Positions 1 through 5,217 of a stretch of 5,217 nucleotides of DNA are shown here, piece by piece. Within the stretch, counting starts at the first letter, position 1. Each line of letters opens with the position of its first letter. The stretch spans positions 1 through 5,217 of the forward strand of contig JAHEIK010000176.1 of NCBI GenBank assembly GCA_024639415.1, in the 5' to 3' direction. The translations under genes and the position numbers were made by a program. The notes beneath the pieces were generated by a model. That model saw only the letters and a list, made by a program, of their open reading frames with translations, did no database searches and was not told the DNA's origin. Origin of the DNA: Planctomycetota bacterium. GTDB lineage: Bacteria; Planctomycetota; PLA2; JAEUHO01.

Positions 1-424
1 GGCCGCCGCGCGAACCCGCGGCACCCTCCACGAAGTCGCAGGCCAGGTCCTCGTAGGCCTCGCGCTTGGCGCGGATGCGCTTCGCCAGCGCGTGGGGCAG
101 GTGCTCCTCGCCCTCCTCCAAGAGGCGGGCCTCGGCCGGGAAAGCGGCAACCCGTCGGATGTGGTCCGTCACGAAGGTCCTGAACTGGGCGAGCGCACCG
201 CGCCGGGCGAAGGCGGCCTCGGCCGAGCGCAAGGCCCGCTCGAGGATGCGCTCCTGCACCAGGTAGAGCAACTCCTCGCGTCCTTGGACGTAGCGGTAGA
301 GCGTGGCGGGGCTCAGCCCCGCCTGGGCGGCCACGTCCCGCATCCGGCAGGCGGCGAAGCCGTGCTCGCCCAGGACGGCGGCCCCTGCGTCCAGGATCTC
401 GGCCAGCCGCAGATCCCGCCGCAT
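1..424 (-). CDS. TetR/AcrR-family transcriptional regulator, 3' end cut off by window edge
   Basis: Reading the minus strand from an ATG at 424-422 gives 141 open codons running off the left edge, so the C-terminus is missing. Residues 1-60 look like a TetR-type DNA-binding domain: a first helix (LRLAEILDAGAAVLGEHGF), then the helix-turn-helix (MRDVAAQAGLSPATLYRYV, about residues 28-46) and the usual GREELLYLV start of helix 4. The following part (FRTFVTDHIRRVAAFPAEAR, then LLEEGEEHLP) resembles the ligand-binding helical domain of this family; its ligand cannot be told. TetR proteins are usually dimeric repressors released by a small molecule. The gene begins 4 bases after the stop of the pterin-synthase gene and is probably co-transcribed with it. 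The ribosome site lies inside the end of that gene and is weak, so translational coupling is plausible. The family call is firm; the target genes are unknown, though autoregulation or control of the upstream genes is possible. Confidence 0.88.
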   Translation of the reverse strand, partial: MRRDLRLAEILDAGAAVLGEHGFAACRMRDVAAQAGLSPATLYRYVQGREELLYLVQERILERALRSAEAAFARRGALAQFRTFVTDHIRRVAAFPAEARLLEEGEEHLPHALAKRIRAKREAYEDLACDFVEGAAGSRGG

Positions 425-428
425 GCCG

Positions 429-773
429 CTACGGGCCCCGGTAGATGACCGAGCAGTCCGAGGTCTCCTGTACGTGCAGCTCGATCAGCGGCAGCCGCGG
501 CTGCAGGCGCTCCCAGATCCACACGGCCAGGTTCTCGGCTGTAGGGTTCTCGAGCCGATCGTTGAGCAGGGTGTGGTCGAGCGGCTCCAGTACGTGCTGC
601 TCGACGACCTGGCGCAGCACGCTGAAGTCCATCACCATGCCGCTCTTGCTCTCCACCGGGCCCTCGCAGCGGACCTCCAGCTTGTAGCTGTGGCCGTGCA
701 GCTCACGGCACTTGCCCGGGTGATTCGGCAGCCGGTGGGCGGCCTGGAACTCGAAGCGTCGAACGACGATCAC
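429..773 (-). CDS. queD: 6-carboxytetrahydropterin synthase / 6-pyruvoyl-tetrahydropterin synthase family (QueD-like)
   Basis: This 114-residue protein is full length for bacterial QueD, which converts 7,8-dihydroneopterin triphosphate to 6-carboxy-5,6,7,8-tetrahydropterin in the cytoplasm, the second step towards queuosine and other 7-deazaguanines. The three zinc-ligand histidines are present: H13 in FEFQAAHRLP, and H26 and H28 in CRELHGHSY. The catalytic cysteine is C22, the Asp-His pair is D66-H67 (LDHTLLND), and the substrate-binding glutamate is E103 (QETSDCSVIYRG). LENPTAENLAVWIWERLQP closely matches the E. coli QueD region as I remember it. The start is GTG at 773-771, backed by a strong Shine-Dalgarno sequence five bases upstream. 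It lies 20 bases after the cytochrome gene and 4 bases before the tetR-type gene. No queC, queE or folE is visible, so the pathway role comes from the family alone; a biopterin-type PTPS role is the alternative. Confidence 0.92.
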   Translation of the reverse strand: MIVVRRFEFQAAHRLPNHPGKCRELHGHSYKLEVRCEGPVESKSGMVMDFSVLRQVVEQHVLEPLDHTLLNDRLENPTAENLAVWIWERLQPRLPLIELHVQETSDCSVIYRGP

Positions 774-777
774 GGCT

Positions 778-783
778 TCCTCC
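778..783 (-). promoter_or_regulatory. Shine-Dalgarno sequence of the queD-like gene
   Basis: On the minus strand the sequence reads GGGGAGGAAGCC directly before the GTG start at 773. GGAGG sits five bases from the start codon. This supports the unusual GTG start, and it lies in the 20-base gap after the cytochrome stop codon, as expected for a downstream gene in an operon. Confidence 0.75.
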
Positions 784-793
784 CCGGTCGATC

Positions 794-2695
794 CTAGCGA
801 GGCTTGCGCGGAGCGACGTACGACTGCTGCCGCAGGAGGCGCTGGTGGATCCGGCTGGCGCGGGCCGCCGCCTCCTTGTCGCCTTGGGCGTACAGCAACT
901 GTGCGACGTCGCCCTGCCGGCCGGGCTCCGTGGGCCAGATGCGGTGCGCGTGCAGGAGCGCTGCCTGGGAGCCCTCGGTGTCGCCCTGCAAAACGCGCTG
1001 CCTTGCGAGCGCGACCCAGTCGCCGGCCTGCCTGCGCTCCGTGATCAACCTCTCGAGCACCGCACGGCGCTCCTCCGACGGTCCCTCGTGCTTGGGGAGC
1101 AGGTCGAGGATCAGATTGCGCAGGGCGACGATCTCTTCAGGGGCGAAGGTCGCGTGCGCCGCCTCGGCCTCGAGCAGGGGCCCCAGGGCGGCGACGAGCG
1201 CCTTCCTGCCGGCCGCCTTGCCCGCCTTCAGCATGCCGAGCATCTCGATGCTGTACTTGCTGCGGCCATCTGCCACGCCGGCCGCGTGCGCCTGCTCCAA
1301 CAGATCGCGTGCCGCACTCTCGGCTGTCGTCCGCTCGTTGCGATCGCGGAACCAGGGCGCGGCGCGCGTGGCTGCGATTCCCTGGGCCCGGACCCGCTCC
1401 GCGGGCGTGAGGCGGGCCAGGTCTCCCAGGAACGCCGCCAGCTCCGCGCCGGGCGGCTGATCCGGTGACGTGCCGGGCCGCCGCAGCCGGTGGTCATGGA
1501 ACACGTCGTGCGTGATGCGCTTCTCCGTGGCGGGCATGTGGCAGGAGGCACAGTCCTCGCCGCTTGGCTTGGCGGCCGGCTCAGGGCGCCCACAGTCGCC
1601 GTGGCACTGGGCACATGCCGCGTTGCTGCGGCGGCGCGTCTCGGACGCGTCGACGTCGTGCCCGTGCGCACCGTGGCACGTGACACACGTGAGCGTGTCC
1701 GACTCTTGGTAGCAGCGACTGGCCGCCAGCAGGTCCACGTGGCTGGCATTCGGCACCCCGTCGGGGCGGCCCGCGGGCCGGAAGGTGACGTGTGCGTCCT
1801 CCCACGGCTGCGCAGCCTGCCAGTCTCCGGGCTTCTTGCCGATGCGGTACACGGTCAGGGCGTCACTCATGTGGCACTGGGCGCAGATCGCCATGGCCCG
1901 GTCCCGCCGCATGTGCGCGGGATTGGCGATGGTGAGGTCCGGCTGGTCCGCGGCCTCGGGAGCCGCGTCCGACGTCGCAAGCGTCTGCTGATGCTGCACG
2001 TGCAGGGCGCCGGGCCCATGGCAGCGCTCGCAGCCGATGGCCGGCTCCGCGAAGCGGAAGCGGTTCTCGGCGCCGTCCACCTGGGTCATGCGCCCTGCGT
2101 GGCAGCGCACGCACGTCGGCGCCACGGGTCGCACGAAATCGGCCGCGAGCGGCTTGTCGCACTCTTCGTCGACCTGCCAACCCTGCGCGCCGGCGCGGTG
2201 CACCAGCGGGCCCAGCATCAGGAATCCGTCGGGCTCGGCGGCATACTGGCGCACGCGGTCGCCCGATCCGATCCAGTGGCTCAGGACGTGCTCGGAGAGC
2301 AACTCCTCGCTGCCGTCCTTCATCTTCAGGCTGCCGCGTACACGCAGCGCCCCTTCGTGCTCGGCCATCCGGTAGGTCATGGCAGACGGCTCGTGCCAGT
2401 GCTCACCGATGAGATCTGCCTCAGGCTTCACGACACCGAAGCTCCGCGCGTGCGGGTGTGCCGCGTGGGCTTGGGCCTCTTCCTCGTGGCACTCGGTGCA
2501 GGCCGCGGCGCCCACATACGCGGCAGCGGCGCTCGCGTTCTCGAAGCGGATGGCCGGCTGCGGCTGCGGCTCGGACGGCTCGTCGCCGCCGCAGCCCCCG
2601 ACTGCGAGGAGGCCCGCCGCCAGCAGCAGCGTCTGTGCGTGGCGGGCGAGGGCCCGGAGCCCGGGACGGGGAGGGGTCGCGTGCGGTTCAGCCAT
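794..2695 (-). CDS. Seven-heme c-type cytochrome lipoprotein (cytochrome c554-like heme region, helical C-terminus)
   Basis: The product has 633 residues. A signal peptide (hydrophobic stretch about 20-34) ends in a lipobox-like LLAVGGC, so C35 is the probable lipidated residue and the protein is likely exported and membrane-anchored. Seven CXXCH heme-attachment motifs begin at C66, C195, C222, C271, C337, C361 and C382. Conserved-looking stretches include YVGAAACTECH, the heme-free HWIGSGDRVRQY (140-151), IGCERCHGPGALHV, the SRCYQESDTLTCVTCH block (C328 is an extra cysteine) and DCASCHMP. This order fits the multiheme family with cytochrome c554-type domains often followed by tetratricopeptide repeats. 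Residues 415-633 lack hemes and are rich in Ala, Leu, Arg and Glu helices, perhaps degenerate TPRs. The likely role is periplasmic or cell-surface electron transfer; partner and substrate are unknown, and an enzymatic role cannot be excluded. The ATG start has AGGA six bases upstream. It heads the minus-strand unit and diverges from the dsbD-like gene. Confidence 0.92.
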   Translation of the reverse strand: MAEPHATPPRPGLRALARHAQTLLLAAGLLAVGGCGGDEPSEPQPQPAIRFENASAAAAYVGAAACTECHEEEAQAHAAHPHARSFGVVKPEADLIGEHWHEPSAMTYRMAEHEGALRVRGSLKMKDGSEELLSEHVLSHWIGSGDRVRQYAAEPDGFLMLGPLVHRAGAQGWQVDEECDKPLAADFVRPVAPTCVRCHAGRMTQVDGAENRFRFAEPAIGCERCHGPGALHVQHQQTLATSDAAPEAADQPDLTIANPAHMRRDRAMAICAQCHMSDALTVYRIGKKPGDWQAAQPWEDAHVTFRPAGRPDGVPNASHVDLLAASRCYQESDTLTCVTCHGAHGHDVDASETRRRSNAACAQCHGDCGRPEPAAKPSGEDCASCHMPATEKRITHDVFHDHRLRRPGTSPDQPPGAELAAFLGDLARLTPAERVRAQGIAATRAAPWFRDRNERTTAESAARDLLEQAHAAGVADGRSKYSIEMLGMLKAGKAAGRKALVAALGPLLEAEAAHATFAPEEIVALRNLILDLLPKHEGPSEERRAVLERLITERRQAGDWVALARQRVLQGDTEGSQAALLHAHRIWPTEPGRQGDVAQLLYAQGDKEAAARASRIHQRLLRQQSYVAPRKPR

Positions 2696-2848
2696 GGGGG
2701 GTCCTGTCCGGTTCTGAAGTGGTGCCCGCGGGAGCCCGACCCGCAGGAAGGAGCTTACGGCGGCCCGCGGGGAGACGGAAGGGCATCAGGCCCCTGGTTA
2801 CGTCCTAACGCCTGTCCTGAAGTCCCCCGGACCCTCCCACCTCGCCCG

Positions 2849-2854
2849 TAGAAT
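2849..2854 (+). promoter_or_regulatory. Candidate -10 element upstream of dsbD-like gene
   Basis: TAGAAT differs from TATAAT at one position and stands out in GC-rich surroundings. It would give a leader of about 35-45 bases before the ATG at 2900. The region 17 bases upstream (around 2826-2831) reads CCCGGA and is not a recognisable -35 box, so this is only a weak candidate. Confidence 0.25.
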
Positions 2855-2890
2855 CCCCCGGTCCGTCGCCCGTCGGGGCCGGATGGCATC

Positions 2891-2895
2891 GGAGG
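2891..2895 (+). promoter_or_regulatory. Shine-Dalgarno sequence of the dsbD-like gene
   Basis: GGAGG ends four bases before the ATG at 2900. A second in-frame ATG at 2909 (residue 4) is 13 bases away, which is too far for this site, so the first ATG is preferred although its spacing is tight. Confidence 0.6.
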
Positions 2896-2899
2896 CCCC

Positions 2900-5161
2900 A
2901 TGACACACATGCCCCGCAGACGATCGGCGCGCAGCGCGACCGTCCTCTCGATCCTGGTCCTGGCTGTGGCAGCCGTCCTCGCTGCCCCCGAGGCGCAGGC
3001 CGACAAGAAGAACGGGCGCATCACGTTCGAGGTCACGACCGAGCCGGCCGACATCGGCCCGGGGGATGAAGCCACCCTCGTCGTCAAGGGCATCCTCTTC
3101 GAGAAGCTGCACATCTACGGCCCCGGTGACGACCAGGCCATGAAGTACACGCCGATTCCCGCCAAGGGGGTCGAGTACGACATCGACAAGGCGACGCTGC
3201 CGGACACGCACCCGTACCAGGGCATCGGCGAGGACGAGCCGCGCCCCGTCTGGGAGACGTCCTTCACCCTGCGCGTTCCGATCAAGCTGTCGAAGGACGT
3301 CCTCGCGGGCACGCGGGTCGGCATCTCGTTCTCCTACTTCGGCTGCACCGACCGTGGCTGCTACCCCGAGATCAAGGACCACGAGGCCTTCCTCGTCCTG
3401 AAGGCTCCGCCCGCCGCCGGGCCCGTGCTCACCAAGCCCATCCAGTACGAGGAGGGCGGTGCCGAGGTCACGCTGGAGGAAGAGAGCGAGACCAAGGGCA
3501 AGCTCGTCGTCACGTTCACTCCGGCGTTCGGCTGGCACTTCTACGGACCCGCCGATGACAGCGGCAGCGTCCAGGTCGAGGTCAAGCCCAAGGCCACGGA
3601 GGGTGTCACGTTCGGCAAGGTGCAGCCCGAGGACGAGACTGCGAAGAAGATCGAGGGACCCTACAAGATCGAGGTGCCCTACACGCGCAAGGCGGATGCG
3701 AAGCGCATCGAACTCGAGGTCACCTGGGCAGGCTGCGAGAGCGGTCCGCAGGCCCGCTGCAACACGCCGCGCGACGAGAGGTTCGGCTGCATCTGGCCCG
3801 GCGGGGAGCAGGCTGCGCCCATCAACGCCGTCCCGCCGACGCCGCCGGTCGAGACCCCCAAGGGCGACATCCTCTTCCCCGTCATCGAGGACGAGTCGCT
3901 CGAGACGAGCGACGAGGGCGGAACCAGCCTGTGGCAGTTCCTGCTGATCTTCGTCGCGGGATTGGGGCTGGCGTTCACGCCGTGCGTGCTGCCGATCATC
4001 CCGATCACCGTGAGCGTCATCTCGGGTGGCAACACGGACATCCCGCGCAAGCGGCTGTCCGGCCTGCTCGCCACCTACGTGCTCGGGCTCTGCCTCACCT
4101 TCGCGACCATGGGCGTCATCGCCGCGCAGACGGGCACGGCGATGAGCGCGCTGTTCGCCATGCCCGGCGTGCAGTGGGGCATCGTGGGCCTCTTCATCGT
4201 GCTGGGCTTCGGCATGTACGGCGTGTACGAGATGCAGGCCCCCTCCTGGCTCATGAATCTCCAGGGCGGCGCGCAGAAGCGTCAGGGCTCCATCCTGGGC
4301 GCCTTCCTCTTCGGTTGCCTCGGCGCGATCATCGCAAGCCCTTGCACCGGCCCAGCCATCGCCTTCCTGTTGATCGAGACCGCACGAGAGGGCAGCGCCG
4401 TCCTCGGCTTCACCAAGTTCTTCACGCTGGGGCTGGGCATGGGCGCGGTGCTCTTCGCCGCCGGGTCGCTGAACTTCATGATGCGCCCCGGCCCCTGGAT
4501 GACGTGGGTGCGCTACACGTTCGGCGTGCTGATCGTCGCTGTGGCCTTCTACTACCTCAGCAACTACAACCTTGTCGGTCCGACGTTGCTGTGGATCCTC
4601 GCCGCCGTCGTGTGCCTCCTGGCCGCCTGGGGCATCGCCTGGCACCTGCGCACCAAGGAGGGTGAGGATGCCGGACCGGCGCGCATGCGCGGCATCAAGG
4701 TCGGCGCGCTCACCTTGGTCGCCATCGCCCTGGTGGCTTGGTACACGCGCGTTCCGGACAACCTGCTCTCCTGGACCTACGCCAAGAGCCCGGAGCACTT
4801 GCAGAAACTCGTCGCGCAGTCCACGAAGGCCGGCAAGCCCGTCGTCGTGGACTTCTGGGGCGACTGGTGCACCAACTGCAAGGTCTACGACAAGCGCATC
4901 GCTTCCGAACCGGAGCTCCGCCAGCGCTTCGAGCGCATCACGCGCATCAAGGTGGACCTCAGCGAAGACACCGTGCGCTGGCCCATGCGGCATGCGCTCG
5001 GAGTCGAGGAGTCGGGCGCGCCCGTCCTGGTGTTCATCGACCGCAAGGGCCGCATCCGACGCGCGGCCGATCTCGTCGGCCTCGAGGAATCCGAGGTCGT
5101 CGTGAAGCACATCGACCTCGTGCTCCGCAAGAAGGAGCCCGTCAAGGCGAGCAGCCGCTAA
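2900..5161 (+). CDS. dsbD: DsbD-like thiol:disulfide interchange protein with two N-terminal DsbD-alpha-like domains
   Basis: The 753-residue protein would pass electrons from cytoplasmic thioredoxin across the inner membrane to exported thiol proteins. A signal peptide ends near AQA (residue 34). The first alpha-like domain (about 38-170) contains HIYGP and the redox pair C149/C154 (FGCTDRGCYP). A second, duplicated domain (about 186-305) contains HFYGP and cysteines C279, C287 and C297. The membrane core (about 344-617, eight hydrophobic segments) has the paired TPCVLP (C362) and SPCTGP (C482) motifs typical of the DsbD/CcdA core. The C-terminal thioredoxin domain (about 625-742) has WCTNC (C657/C660) and the cis-proline segment GAPVLVF (P708). 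E. coli DsbD is about 550-570 residues with one alpha domain, so the extra domain explains much of the added length. It is divergent from the heptaheme cytochrome gene, and such reductants keep apocytochrome CXXCH cysteines reduced for heme attachment. A copper-resistance ScsB-like role is an alternative. Confidence 0.93.
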   Translation: MTHMPRRRSARSATVLSILVLAVAAVLAAPEAQADKKNGRITFEVTTEPADIGPGDEATLVVKGILFEKLHIYGPGDDQAMKYTPIPAKGVEYDIDKATLPDTHPYQGIGEDEPRPVWETSFTLRVPIKLSKDVLAGTRVGISFSYFGCTDRGCYPEIKDHEAFLVLKAPPAAGPVLTKPIQYEEGGAEVTLEEESETKGKLVVTFTPAFGWHFYGPADDSGSVQVEVKPKATEGVTFGKVQPEDETAKKIEGPYKIEVPYTRKADAKRIELEVTWAGCESGPQARCNTPRDERFGCIWPGGEQAAPINAVPPTPPVETPKGDILFPVIEDESLETSDEGGTSLWQFLLIFVAGLGLAFTPCVLPIIPITVSVISGGNTDIPRKRLSGLLATYVLGLCLTFATMGVIAAQTGTAMSALFAMPGVQWGIVGLFIVLGFGMYGVYEMQAPSWLMNLQGGAQKRQGSILGAFLFGCLGAIIASPCTGPAIAFLLIETAREGSAVLGFTKFFTLGLGMGAVLFAAGSLNFMMRPGPWMTWVRYTFGVLIVAVAFYYLSNYNLVGPTLLWILAAVVCLLAAWGIAWHLRTKEGEDAGPARMRGIKVGALTLVAIALVAWYTRVPDNLLSWTYAKSPEHLQKLVAQSTKAGKPVVVDFWGDWCTNCKVYDKRIASEPELRQRFERITRIKVDLSEDTVRWPMRHALGVEESGAPVLVFIDRKGRIRRAADLVGLEESEVVVKHIDLVLRKKEPVKASSR

Positions 5162-5217
5162 CCCGTACCGAGGCTGGTTTTTTCCCACTAACCCGTACCG
5201 AGGCTGGTTTTTTCCCA
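5158..5217. repeat. Perfect tandem repeat, two copies of a 30-base unit
   Basis: The units at 5158-5187 and 5188-5217 are identical. Each begins CTAACCCGTACCGAGGCTGG and ends with T6 followed by CCCA. The first copy starts on the last base of the final Arg codon of the dsbD-like gene and supplies its TAA stop codon. The second copy ends exactly at the window edge, so the true copy number is unknown. The unit has 16 G/C of 30, well below the surrounding genes. It may be a genuine short array or an assembly artefact at a contig end. Confidence 0.85.
5160..5183 (+). terminator. Possible weak intrinsic terminator after dsbD-like gene
   Basis: A run of six T (5178-5183) follows a short possible hairpin: either ACCG/TGGT at 5167-5170 and 5175-5178 with one G-U pair, or AACC/GGTT at 5160-5163 and 5176-5179. 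The stems are only four base pairs, so folding would be weak. The position just after the stop codon and the U-tract favour a terminator role. The second repeat copy would give a second identical element at about 5190-5213. Confidence 0.25.

Larger units (their letters stand above)
2696..2899. promoter_or_regulatory. Divergent intergenic region between cytochrome and dsbD-like genes
   Basis: These 204 bases separate two outward-pointing genes, so they should carry both promoters and leader sequences. I see no convincing sigma-70 promoter with paired -35 and -10 boxes. On the plus strand, TAGAAT at 2849-2854 matches the -10 consensus at five of six positions but has no good -35 box at normal spacing. 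Two copies of the palindrome CCCGCGGG lie at 2725-2732 and 2764-2771, and a small inverted repeat GTTA-CGTCC-TAAC lies at 2797-2809. The Shine-Dalgarno sequences at the two ends are AGGA (2705-2702, minus strand) and GGAGG (2891-2895, plus strand). That promoters exist here is inferred from gene layout; exact sites are uncertain. Confidence 0.6.

Noticed and set aside
92..797. Plus-strand open frames across the left end (92-448 and 303-797)
   Set aside because: They overlap the TetR-type and QueD genes, whose conserved residues read on the minus strand, and their products are Arg/Ala/Pro-rich without recognisable domains.
1228..1749. A 173-codon minus-strand frame inside the cytochrome gene
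   Set aside because: It is an alternative frame of the cytochrome coding region; the product is Arg/Ser/Thr-rich and lacks any family signature.
1490..2851. A 453-codon open frame on the plus strand opposite the cytochrome gene
   Set aside because: It mirrors the cytochrome codons, has no domain or signal, and runs through the divergent promoter region. The seven CXXCH motifs and lipobox on the other strand show which frame is real.
2798..5188. A 796-codon open frame on the minus strand, antisense to the whole dsbD-like gene
   Set aside because: Its product is low-complexity (Asp, Glu, His, Arg, Gly and Ala rich) with no recognisable domain, while the plus strand encodes a clear DsbD with all its motifs. 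Long antisense frames are expected in high-GC genes, and it starts with GTG inside the terminal repeat.
5158..5217. CRISPR-like array
   Set aside because: There are only two units with no spacer between them and no cas gene nearby; this is a plain tandem repeat.

Overview
The window is a GC-rich (visibly about two-thirds or more G+C), gene-dense bacterial segment with four protein genes in two divergent units and no RNA gene, CRISPR array or insertion sequence that I can see. The proteins point to a diderm bacterium: a lipobox-anchored multiheme cytochrome c, an inner-membrane DsbD-type reductase with exported N-terminal domains, and high-GC codon use. The multiheme family with a helical C-terminal extension is one I associate with Planctomycetota and related environmental bacteria. 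That assignment is an impression from family style, not proven by the sequence.

Minus strand, right to left: a seven-heme c-type cytochrome lipoprotein (2695-794), then a QueD/6-pyruvoyl-tetrahydropterin-synthase family enzyme with a GTG start (773-429), then the 5' part of a TetR-family regulator (424 to beyond position 1). Gaps of 20 and 4 bases suggest one transcription unit.

A divergent intergenic region of 204 bases (2696-2899) follows. It must hold the promoters of both units and carries a few short palindromes.

Plus strand: a full-length DsbD-like thiol:disulfide interchange protein (2900-5161) with two tandem N-terminal DsbD-alpha-like domains, an eight-helix transmembrane core and a C-terminal thioredoxin domain. 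A perfect two-copy 30-base tandem repeat starts on its last bases and runs exactly to the end of the window.

The clearest functional link is between the two large divergent genes. Cytochrome c maturation outside the cytoplasm needs reduced CXXCH cysteines, and DsbD/CcdA-type proteins carry that reducing power across the inner membrane. The DsbD homologue could therefore support assembly of the neighbouring heptaheme protein. The pterin enzyme and the regulator have no obvious link to this pair. I found no convincing new defence, mobile or RNA system. The points most worth a second look are the terminal tandem repeat, the duplicated DsbD N-terminal domain with an odd three-cysteine second copy, and the cytochrome/DsbD pairing.
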